NCBI GenBank assembly: GCA_049688395.1
Contig: JBAVKQ010000125.1
Coordinates: forward strand, 1-8,268
Direction of reading: 5' to 3'
Source of the DNA: Prado023 sp049688395
Lineage (GTDB): Bacteria > Actinomycetota > Actinomycetes > S36-B12 > CAIYMF01
DNA: 8,268 nucleotides
Shown: positions 1 through 5,417 of the stretch, one piece after another
Position numbering within the stretch: position 1 is the first letter of the stretch
Layout of the letters: the number at the start of each line of letters is the position of its first letter
Notes under the pieces: generated by a model
Told to the model about the DNA's origin: nothing
Seen by the model: only the letters and a program-made list of their open reading frames with translations
The model's database searches: none
Program-made: the position numbers and the translations under genes

Positions 1-196
1 GACCCACGCCCCGCCCCGCCGCCCCGCCCCCTCCCGCGCTCGAATCGCTCCAAGATCGCGCGTCATATCGCCGATTCATCCAGCTTTCGGGTGCCGGATC
101 GGCCTGGAGCTTGGATCGATCCGTGCCAGGAGTCGATCGGCGCGGGCTGGTGCACCCGGAAGCCGGGTCCCGGTCTGCCCGCCTACCCTTGGCCTC
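1..196. other. Left-edge region without an assigned gene
   Basis: No gene can be assigned here. The first 35 bases are a C-rich tract with five C-runs, at 9-12, 14-17, 22-25, 27-31 and 33-35. The right end holds the promoter of the hydrolase gene. Two possible minus-strand ATG codons, at 66-64 and 79-77, open frames running off the left edge, but neither has a good Shine-Dalgarno sequence and the predicted peptides are low-complexity Gly/Ala/Arg. A short palindrome GGATCGATCC lies at 113-122, flanked by an imperfect CCTGG/CCAGG pair at 103-107 and 126-130. An open frame spanning part of this region on the plus strand is an alternative frame of the hydrolase gene and is not called. Confidence 0.5.
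184..189 (+). promoter_or_regulatory. -10 element for a leaderless hydrolase transcript
   Basis: TACCCT fits the TANNNT -10 consensus of actinobacteria. It ends 7 bases before the GTG at 197, so transcription would begin at or within a base of the start codon. No Shine-Dalgarno sequence lies between. No convincing -35 hexamer is visible near 161-166. The same hexamer stands 6 bases before the nucS start, which supports the reading. Confidence 0.5.
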
Positions 197-964
197 GTGA
201 CGCACATCTCCGCGAATGCGATCCTGCCGGCCCGGCGCCATCCCGTCTCCCTGCTCACCGAGGACGGCGTGCGCCTGGTCGGCGAGTGGTCACTGCCGCT
301 GGACGCCGATCCGCAGGCAGTGATCGTCTTCTGCCATCCGCTGCCCACGCACGGGGGGTCCATGGACAGCCACGTGATCCGCAAGGCGGCGTGGCGGCTG
401 CCGGCGCTGATGGGCATCGGGGTCCTGCGCTTCAACACCCGCGGCACCACGGGTCTGGCCGGCACCAGCGAGGGAGCCTTCGAGGGCAACGTCGGCGAGG
501 GTCAGGACCTCGCCGCGGCGGTGACCGAGGTCGGGAGGCAGGGCTTCAGCGACCCCTGGGCGGTCGGCTGGTCATTCGGGACCGACGTCATCGTGCGCTG
601 GGGCAACGTCGATCCGGTGGCCGGGGCCGTGCTGCTCTCGCCCCCGGGTCGGTGGTCCGACGAGACCGACGTCGCTGGCTGGACGGCTTCAGGCCGGCCC
701 CTGACCGCGCTGGTTCCGCAGTTCGACGAGTTCGCCTCGCCCGAGGACGTCACCCGCCGGTACGCCCGAGTGCCGCAGGCCAGAGTCATCGCGGTGCCGG
801 GCGCCAAGCACCTCTGGGTCGGCGAGCAGTACGCGCGGATCGCGCTGGACGGGATCGTCGCGGCGGTGCTGCCAGGGTCCGGTCCGCTGCCCACGACCTG
901 GCCGGGTCCGATGGAACGCTGGGACGACCTGCCCGCGTTCGCGAAGATGGACCGTCAGGCCTGA
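197..964 (+). CDS. Alpha/beta hydrolase, small COG2945-like type
   Basis: The product is a 255-residue single-domain alpha/beta hydrolase, probably a cytoplasmic esterase-like enzyme of unknown substrate. The oxyanion-region motif HPLPTHGGS is at residues 47-55. LRFNTRG at 77-83 and the SEGAFEGNVGEGQD stretch at 91-104 are typical of the COG2945 group. The nucleophile is Ser126 in GWSFG (124-128), the likely acid is Asp177, and the likely base is His205 in AKHLW. The triad is thus complete and the length is normal. There is no signal peptide or membrane segment. The GTG at 197 is chosen because a -10 box sits 7 bases upstream, suggesting leaderless translation. The gene stands alone and converges on the dehydrogenase to its right, 73 bases away. 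The family call is firm; the substrate is unknown. Confidence 0.85.
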   Translation: MTHISANAILPARRHPVSLLTEDGVRLVGEWSLPLDADPQAVIVFCHPLPTHGGSMDSHVIRKAAWRLPALMGIGVLRFNTRGTTGLAGTSEGAFEGNVGEGQDLAAAVTEVGRQGFSDPWAVGWSFGTDVIVRWGNVDPVAGAVLLSPPGRWSDETDVAGWTASGRPLTALVPQFDEFASPEDVTRRYARVPQARVIAVPGAKHLWVGEQYARIALDGIVAAVLPGSGPLPTTWPGPMERWDDLPAFAKMDRQA

Positions 965-974
965 GCCGCTGGCA

Positions 975-1027
975 CATCGGTGTGCACGGAACCGACAAGC
1001 GGATGGTCGATTCCGTACACACCGATG
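975..1027 (-). terminator. Long hairpin after the dehydrogenase gene, likely terminator
   Basis: Left arm 975-991 and right arm 1011-1027 are inverted copies with one mismatch. Four further pairs (993-996 with 1006-1009) close a 9-base loop at 997-1005. Read on the plus strand, positions 985/1017 and 992/1010 are C-A mismatches. In minus-strand RNA both become G-U wobbles, so all 22 positions pair. The hairpin begins 10 bases past the dehydrogenase stop codon, so it most likely ends that transcript. No U-tract follows, which is common for actinobacterial terminators. It may also slow read-through from the hydrolase gene. Confidence 0.65.
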
Positions 1028-1037
1028 GCAGGCAGCG

Positions 1038-2813
1038 CTACTTCGCGTAGGAGCGGAAGCCTCGGCCGGTCTTGCGTCCCAGGTATCCGGCGGTCACCAT
1101 GTGCTCCAGCATCGGCGCCGGGGCGAACCCGGGCTCGCGGAACTCGCGGTACAGCGTCTGCTGGATGGCCAGTGACACGTCGTTGCCGACGACATCGAGC
1201 AGGGCGAAGGGCCCCATCGGCAGCGCGGCGCCCATCTTCATCGCCAGGTCGATCTCGTCGGCGGTGGCGTAGTGCGCCTCGAGCATCCTGACCGCATCGT
1301 TGAGATAGGGGAACAGCAGCGCGTTGACGATGAAGCCGGCCCGGTCACCGCAGTGCACGGCGTGCTTGCCGGTCTTCTTGCAGACCTCGGCCGCGGTGGC
1401 CAGGACCTCGGGCGAGGTGGAGACGTGCGCCACGATCTCGACCAGCTTCATGATCGCTGCCGGGTTGAAGAAGTGCATGCCGACCACGTCGTCGGGCCGC
1501 TCGGTGACGGCCGCCATCTCCACGACCGGCAGGCTCGAGGTGGTCGTGGCCAGCACGGCACCGGGCTTGCAGATCTCGTCGAGGTTGGCGAACAGGGTGG
1601 TCTTGACCCCGATCTCCTCCACGACGGCCTCCACCACGAGGTCGACGTCGGCCAGGTCATCGAGCGACGTGGTGCCGCTGACCCGGGCCAGGGCCTGGGT
1701 CTGGGCCTCCTCGGTGAGCTTCCCGCGCTGGACCGCCTTGGCCAGCGAGCGCTCGAGGGCCGCGCGCACCTGGGCGACGCGCTCGTCGGTCCGAGCGACG
1801 TAGATCGTGTCGTAACCGGACTTGATGAAGACCTCCATGATGCCGGTGGCCATCGTCCCCGAGCCGACCACGCCGACCTTCTCGACGGTGCGGCCCGCAC
1901 CCAGCGCACCGTCCGCAGCGGGGGTGAGCGCGTCGGCCACCACGGCCGAGGAGCCCGGCGCCTGGTAGCTGTAGAAGCCGCGGCCGGACTTGCGGCCTTG
2001 CATCCCCGCAGTCACCATCTGCTTGAGGATCGGGGCGGGGGCGTGCAGCCGGTCGCGACTCTCCTTGTACATGGTGTCCAGGATCCGGTAGGCGGTGTCC
2101 AGGCCGATCAGGTCCAGCAGCGCCAGCGGGCCCATCGGGTAGCCGCAGCCCAGGCGCATGGCCGCGTCGATGTCCTCCCGCGAGGCGTAGCGCGCCTCGT
2201 ACATGTTGGCCGCATGGTTCAGGTAGCCGAAGAGCAGCGCGTTGGCGATGAAGCCCGCCCGGTCGCCCACCACGACCGGGGTCCGGCCCACCTGCTCGGC
2301 GAACTCCACAGCCTGGTCGACCACCTCCTGCGAGGTCACGACGGTGCGCACGATCTCCATGAACGACAGCACCGGGGCGGGGTTGAAGAAGTGCATCCCC
2401 ACCACCCGATCCGGGCGGCCGGTCGCCACCGACAGCTCAGTCACCGACAGGCTCGAGGTGTTGGTCGCGATGATCGCCTCGGGCACCAGCAGGCGGTCCA
2501 GGTCGGCGAGCACCGTGCGCTTGACCTCGAGGGCCTCGGTGACCGCCTCGATCGCCAACTCCCGGTCGGCCACCTCGGCGATGTCGGTCGTGAGCCGGAC
2601 CCTGGCCAGCAGCGCGGTGCGGTCGTCCTCGGTGAGCTTGCCCCGCTCCACGGCGCGCGCCAGGGACTTGTCCAGCCGGCCACGGCCCTTCGCCAGCTTC
2701 TCCTCGGAGACCTCGACGCCGATGACCTCGACCCCGGCACGGGCCAGGACCTCCACGATCCCGGCACCCATGGTGCCCAGTCCGACGACGCCCACCTTGC
2801 TGATCTGGCCCAT
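1038..2813 (-). CDS. Tandem-duplicated 3-hydroxyacyl-CoA dehydrogenase
   Basis: The 591-residue product should oxidise 3-hydroxyacyl-CoA (for example 3-hydroxybutyryl-CoA) to 3-ketoacyl-CoA, or run in reverse, in the cytoplasm. It holds two complete dehydrogenase units, about residues 5-284 and 311-591, joined by an Ala/Gly-rich linker. Each unit has an NAD-binding Rossmann domain and a helical C-terminal domain ending in a GRKxGRGF motif. By spacing from the HFFNP motif, the catalytic residues are Ser120, His141, Glu153 and Asn191 in the first unit and Ser426, His447, Glu459 and Asn497 in the second. The first unit has GLGTMG (11-16) and Glu34 after strand beta-2. The second has GSGTMA (317-322) with Ala340-Arg341 at that place, suggesting a different cofactor preference. 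The ATG at 2813 is chosen for its GGGAGGA Shine-Dalgarno (2818-2824). An in-frame start 11 codons upstream lacks such support. The gene is divergent from nucS. Two-unit proteins of this length are known in actinobacteria. Confidence 0.9.
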   Translation of the reverse strand: MGQISKVGVVGLGTMGAGIVEVLARAGVEVIGVEVSEEKLAKGRGRLDKSLARAVERGKLTEDDRTALLARVRLTTDIAEVADRELAIEAVTEALEVKRTVLADLDRLLVPEAIIATNTSSLSVTELSVATGRPDRVVGMHFFNPAPVLSFMEIVRTVVTSQEVVDQAVEFAEQVGRTPVVVGDRAGFIANALLFGYLNHAANMYEARYASREDIDAAMRLGCGYPMGPLALLDLIGLDTAYRILDTMYKESRDRLHAPAPILKQMVTAGMQGRKSGRGFYSYQAPGSSAVVADALTPAADGALGAGRTVEKVGVVGSGTMATGIMEVFIKSGYDTIYVARTDERVAQVRAALERSLAKAVQRGKLTEEAQTQALARVSGTTSLDDLADVDLVVEAVVEEIGVKTTLFANLDEICKPGAVLATTTSSLPVVEMAAVTERPDDVVGMHFFNPAAIMKLVEIVAHVSTSPEVLATAAEVCKKTGKHAVHCGDRAGFIVNALLFPYLNDAVRMLEAHYATADEIDLAMKMGAALPMGPFALLDVVGNDVSLAIQQTLYREFREPGFAPAPMLEHMVTAGYLGRKTGRGFRSYAK

Positions 2814-2817
2814 GAGT

Positions 2818-2824
2818 TCCTCCC
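2818..2824 (-). promoter_or_regulatory. Ribosome binding site fixing the dehydrogenase start
   Basis: In the minus-strand sense this reads GGGAGGA, 4 bases before the ATG at 2813. It decides for this start over the ATG 33 bases further upstream, which would add 11 residues not expected before the Rossmann strand. Confidence 0.75.
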
Positions 2825-2830
2825 GAGAAG

Positions 2831-2845
2831 TGCGCACAACGCGCA
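2831..2845. repeat. Short inverted repeat in dehydrogenase 5' region
   Basis: TGCGC (2831-2835) and GCGCA (2841-2845) flank a 5-base spacer, just upstream of the dehydrogenase ribosome binding site. The position would suit an operator or leader hairpin. The arms are short for such GC-rich sequence and could be chance. Confidence 0.25.
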
Positions 2846-2881
2846 AGGGATGGCCGGTTCCGGCACACCTGCGGCCAGTCT

Positions 2882-2895
2882 CCCACCCGGGTGGG
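2882..2895. repeat. Perfect 14-bp palindrome in the divergent spacer
   Basis: CCCACCC followed directly by GGGTGGG forms an uninterrupted 14-bp palindrome midway between the dehydrogenase start and nucS. It is a candidate binding site for a dimeric regulator of either gene. No regulator gene is in the window, so the partner is unknown. GC-rich composition makes such palindromes less rare than in average DNA. Confidence 0.35.
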
Positions 2896-2941
2896 CACCC
2901 CCCCGCGGCGACCCCCGAGGCCTGCGCGGGCGCACGGGCTG

Positions 2942-2959
2942 GCGGGGATGGGACCCCGC
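2942..2959. repeat. Inverted repeat over the nucS -35 region
   Basis: GCGGGG (2942-2947) and CCCCGC (2954-2959) flank a 6-base spacer. The left arm falls where a -35 element would sit for the -10 box at 2965-2970, and no TTGACA-like sequence is seen there. It could be an operator over the promoter or only GC-rich background. Confidence 0.3.
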
Positions 2960-2964
2960 GCCGG

Positions 2965-2970
2965 TACCCT
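2965..2970 (+). promoter_or_regulatory. -10 element for a leaderless nucS transcript
   Basis: TACCCT matches TANNNT and ends 6 bases before the ATG at 2977. A transcript starting on the A of that ATG would be leaderless. The six bases between hold no ribosome binding site. The in-frame GTG at 2971 is too close to the -10 box to be in the mRNA, which favours the ATG. Confidence 0.55.
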
Positions 2971-2976
2971 GTGGCG

Positions 2977-3651
2977 ATGCGACTGGTGGTGGCGCAGTGC
3001 TCGGTGGACTACGTGGGCAGGCTCTCGGCGCACCTGCCGATGGCCACCCGGCTGATCCTGACCAAGGCCGACGGCTCGGTGTCGGTGCACGCCGACGATC
3101 GGGCCTACAAGCCGCTGAACTGGATGAGCCCGCCGTGCTCCACCCGCGAGGACGTCGACGCGCAGGGCTCGGGCACCTGGACGGTGGTGAACAGGGCCGG
3201 CGAGCAGCTGATCATCACGATCAGCGCAGTCCACCACGACTCCAGCCACCAGCTGGGGATCGATCCGGGGCTGGTCAAGGACGGGGTCGAGGCGCACCTG
3301 CAAGCGCTGCTGGCCGACCAGCCGGGGGTGTTCGGCCCGGCGTGGGAGCTGGTCCGCCGGGAGTACATGACCGCCATCGGCCCGGTCGACATCCTCTTCC
3401 GCGACGCCCAGGGCGCCACGGTGGCCGTGGAGGTCAAGCGCCGTGGCGACATCGACGGCGTCGAGCAGCTGACCCGCTACCTGGACCTGCTCAACCGCGA
3501 TCCGCTGCTGGCTCCGGTCAGCGGGGTGTTCGCCGCGCAGGAGATCAAGCCGCAGGCCCGCACGCTGGCCCAGGACCGGGGCATCCGGTGCGTCGTGGTC
3601 GACTACGACGCCCTGCGCGGGGTCGACGACCCGGAGTCCCGGCTGTTCTGA
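2977..3651 (+). CDS. nucS: Mismatch-specific endonuclease NucS/EndoMS
   Basis: The product is a 224-residue endonuclease that cuts both strands at mismatches and provides non-canonical mismatch repair in actinobacteria that lack MutS/MutL. Most of the sequence is recognisable from mycobacterial NucS: VSVHADDRAYKPLNWMSPP (35-53), DPGLVKDGVEAHLQALLA (96-113) and LVRREYMTAIGPVD (125-138). The N-terminal DNA-binding part carries Arg42 and Trp49. The RecB-like nuclease core has Asp138, Glu152, Lys154 and Gln164, so the active site is complete. The protein ends in Arg-Leu-Phe, matching the C-terminal tail through which the family contacts the sliding clamp. The ATG at 2977 is chosen because it follows a -10 box by 6 bases and gives the family N-terminus. 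No repair genes are adjacent. The gene converges on mmsA, 93 bases away. Confidence 0.96.
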   Translation: MRLVVAQCSVDYVGRLSAHLPMATRLILTKADGSVSVHADDRAYKPLNWMSPPCSTREDVDAQGSGTWTVVNRAGEQLIITISAVHHDSSHQLGIDPGLVKDGVEAHLQALLADQPGVFGPAWELVRREYMTAIGPVDILFRDAQGATVAVEVKRRGDIDGVEQLTRYLDLLNRDPLLAPVSGVFAAQEIKPQARTLAQDRGIRCVVVDYDALRGVDDPESRLF

Positions 3652-3672
3652 TCCCGCGGCTGGTCTGATCCC
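3640..3672 (+). repeat. Tandem 16-bp repeat over the nucS stop codon
   Basis: The 16 bases 3640-3655 recur at 3657-3672 with one mismatch (T3646 against G3663), a period of 17. The first copy covers the last Leu-Phe codons and stop of nucS; the second lies just downstream. The period is not a multiple of three, so the second copy is not a coding extension. It looks like a small local duplication. Confidence 0.55.
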
Positions 3673-3744
3673 CCACCACCCACGCGAGGCCAGCTCCTGA
3701 CCCGGCCACCCGCGGCTGCGAGCGAAGCGACCGGGAGCCTGTGA
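3652..3744. other. Convergent spacer between nucS and mmsA
   Basis: This 93-bp gap separates two converging genes. Apart from the second copy of the 16-bp repeat, it holds only weak hairpins: GCTGGTCT at 3659-3666 against AGGCCAGC at 3687-3694 (one wobble or mismatch, 20-base loop), and CCCGG/CCGGG at 3701-3705 and 3731-3735. No U-tract follows either. I cannot name a terminator with confidence. Confidence 0.4.
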
Positions 3745-5310
3745 TCAGCCGTGTGTGGGGAAGCCCAGGTTGATGCCGCCGTGGCTGGGATCCAGCCAGC
3801 GCGAGGTGACGACCTTGCCGCGGGTGAAGAAGTGCACGCCCTCGGTACCGTGGGCGTGCGTGTCGCCGAACAGCGAGGCCTTCCATCCGCCGAACGAGTA
3901 GTAGGCCATCGGCACCGGGATCGGCACGTTGATCCCGATCATGCCGACCTCGACCTCGTCCTGGTAGCGCCGGGCCGCCCCGCCGTCGTTGGTGAAGATG
4001 GCGGTGCCGTTGCCGTACGGGTGGGAGTTGACCAGCGCGAGGGCCTCGTCGTAGGAGTCCACCCGGACCACGCAGAGCACGGGTCCGAAGATCTCGTCGG
4101 TGTAGATGCTCATGTCAGCGGTGACGTTGTCGAACAGTGTGGGCCCCAGCCAGAAGCCGTCGGCATCGCCGTCGACAACCGGGTCCCGGCCGTCGACGAC
4201 CAGGCTGGCACCGGCCTGCACCCCGGCCTCGACATAGGACAGCACCTTGTCCCGGTGCACGCCGGTGACCAGCGGCCCCATGTCGCAGCCGCGCCGACCG
4301 TCGCCAGTGATCAGCGTGGCCATCCGGTCCCTGATCGCCTCGACCAGGGGGTCGGCGACCTCGCCAACGGCGACCAGGGCCGAGATCGCCATGCAGCGCT
4401 CACCGGCCGAGCCGAAGCCCGCGTTGACCGCGGCGTCGGCCGCCAGGTCCAGGTCGGCGTCGGGCAGGACCACCATGTGGTTCTTCGCCCCGCCGAGGGC
4501 CTGCACCCGCTTGCCGTGCGCGGTCCCGGTCTCGTAGACGTACTTGGCGATCGCGGTCGAGCCGACGAAGGAGATCGACTTCACGTCCGGGTGGGTCAGC
4601 AGCGCGTCGACCGCGACCTTGTCCCCGTGCACGACGTTGAACACGCCATCGGGCAGCCCGGCCTGCTTCCAGAGCTCGGCGATCAGGGTGATCGCGCTGG
4701 GGTCCTTCTCGCTGGGCTTGACGATGACAGTGTTGCCCGCCGCGATCGCGATCGGGAAGAACCACATCGGGACCATCGCCGGGAAGTTGAACGGCGAGAT
4801 GATGCCGACCACGCCCAGCGGCTTGCGCATCGAGTAGACGTCCACGCTGCTCGACACTCCCGAGGAGTAGCCACCCTTGAGCAGGTGCGGCATGCCGCAG
4901 GCGAACTCCACGACCTCCAGGCCGCGGGTCACCTCGCCCAGGGCGTCGGAGAGCACCTTGCCGTGCTCCTCGGTGATGAGCGCGGCGACCTCCTGCTTGC
5001 GCGCGTTGAGCAGCTCGCGGAACGCGAACAGGATCGAGGTGCGCCTGGTGATCGACGTCGTGCCCCACTCGGCGAAGGCTTCCTTGGCCACCGCCACCGC
5101 GTCGTCCATGATCCGCACCGAGGCGAAGTCGACGGTGCCCGCGACCTTGCCCGTGGCGGGGTCGAAGATCTCGCCGCTGCGCTGCGGATCGATGAGGTCC
5201 GCGGCGCGATCGCGCAGGGAGGCCAGGGCGCCGCTGACCACGTCCGCGGCGCGCGGGTGCGCCGGGGCCACGTACGGGCCGCCGTTGATCCAGTGGGTGA
5301 TGTGCTTCAT
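3745..5310 (-). CDS. mmsA: CoA-acylating (methyl)malonate-semialdehyde dehydrogenase
   Basis: The 521-residue product converts methylmalonate semialdehyde to propionyl-CoA, or malonate semialdehyde to acetyl-CoA, using NAD and CoA with loss of CO2. It acts in valine, beta-alanine or inositol breakdown. Family marks are ITHWINGGP at the N-terminus, SPFNFPAMVPMWF (172-184) with Asn175, FVGST (248-252), ALGGAKNH (271-278) in place of the ELGGK of ordinary aldehyde dehydrogenases, catalytic Cys306 in GERCMA, and EIFGPVL (406-412). Residues about 21-44, Ala-rich and helical in look, appear to be an extra segment compared with the usual length of about 500. The ATG at 5310 is preferred over a longer in-frame extension to 5604, because AGAGAGG lies 5 bases upstream and the extension is an Arg-Thr repeat. 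The oxidoreductase gene precedes it on the same strand, across a hexamer repeat tract. Confidence 0.92.
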   Translation of the reverse strand: MKHITHWINGGPYVAPAHPRAADVVSGALASLRDRAADLIDPQRSGEIFDPATGKVAGTVDFASVRIMDDAVAVAKEAFAEWGTTSITRRTSILFAFRELLNARKQEVAALITEEHGKVLSDALGEVTRGLEVVEFACGMPHLLKGGYSSGVSSSVDVYSMRKPLGVVGIISPFNFPAMVPMWFFPIAIAAGNTVIVKPSEKDPSAITLIAELWKQAGLPDGVFNVVHGDKVAVDALLTHPDVKSISFVGSTAIAKYVYETGTAHGKRVQALGGAKNHMVVLPDADLDLAADAAVNAGFGSAGERCMAISALVAVGEVADPLVEAIRDRMATLITGDGRRGCDMGPLVTGVHRDKVLSYVEAGVQAGASLVVDGRDPVVDGDADGFWLGPTLFDNVTADMSIYTDEIFGPVLCVVRVDSYDEALALVNSHPYGNGTAIFTNDGGAARRYQDEVEVGMIGINVPIPVPMAYYSFGGWKASLFGDTHAHGTEGVHFFTRGKVVTSRWLDPSHGGINLGFPTHG

Positions 5311-5417
5311 GGGAGCCTCTCTGTCGGGTGCCCCGAAGGTGCGGGTGCGGGTGCGGGTGCGGGTGCGGGTGCGGGTGCGGGTGCGGGTGCGGGTGCGGCT
5401 GAAGCAGGATCGTTCAT
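5307..5417 (-). CDS. Possible 36-codon Ala-Pro-repeat bridging ORF
   Basis: This frame encodes MNDPASA, then ten Ala-Pro dipeptides, then SGHPTERLP. Its ATG overlaps the oxidoreductase stop as ATGA (5417-5414), and its own stop overlaps the mmsA start as ATGA (5310-5307). The mmsA ribosome binding site lies inside its last codons. Ribosomes reinitiating after the oxidoreductase could therefore pass through it straight to mmsA. There is no clear Shine-Dalgarno of its own. Several codons outside the repeat (GAT, CCT, GCT, TCA, ACA, CCA) are unlike the GC-ending codons of the neighbours, which argues against a conserved protein. It may be a coupling device, or simply spacer DNA open by chance because the repeat has no stop codon. 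Confidence 0.35.
   Translation of the reverse strand: MNDPASAAPAPAPAPAPAPAPAPAPAPSGHPTERLP
5338..5398. repeat. Hexanucleotide tandem repeat (GCGGGT)9
   Basis: Nine perfect copies of GCGGGT occupy 5341-5394, with partial units at both ends (GGT before, GCGG after). Read on the coding (minus) strand the unit is ACCCGC. The plus strand has GGG runs separated by three-base TGC loops, the canonical pattern of a G-quadruplex. The tract sits between the oxidoreductase stop and the mmsA ribosome binding site. Perfect short repeats of this kind change length by slipped-strand replication. The unit length keeps reading frame. Confidence 0.95.

Noticed and set aside
1..79. Start of a minus-strand gene running off the left edge (ATG at 66 or 79)
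   Set aside because: No good ribosome binding site, and only about 20 low-complexity residues are visible, so it cannot be supported.
1038..1050. Small CTAC/GTAG hairpin at the dehydrogenase stop codon
   Set aside because: Only four pairs, inside coding sequence, next to a far stronger hairpin.
2971..2973. GTG as the nucS start, two codons before the chosen ATG
   Set aside because: It directly abuts the -10 box and would lie upstream of the expected transcript start.
1272..3668. Long plus-strand open frame of 798 codons antisense to the dehydrogenase
   Set aside because: It is the mirror frame of a strongly supported gene. Its product is a low-complexity His/Asp/Gly/Arg-rich sequence with no recognisable domain, as expected from GC-rich third positions.
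5338..5398. CRISPR array
   Set aside because: A six-base unit without spacers is a simple tandem repeat.
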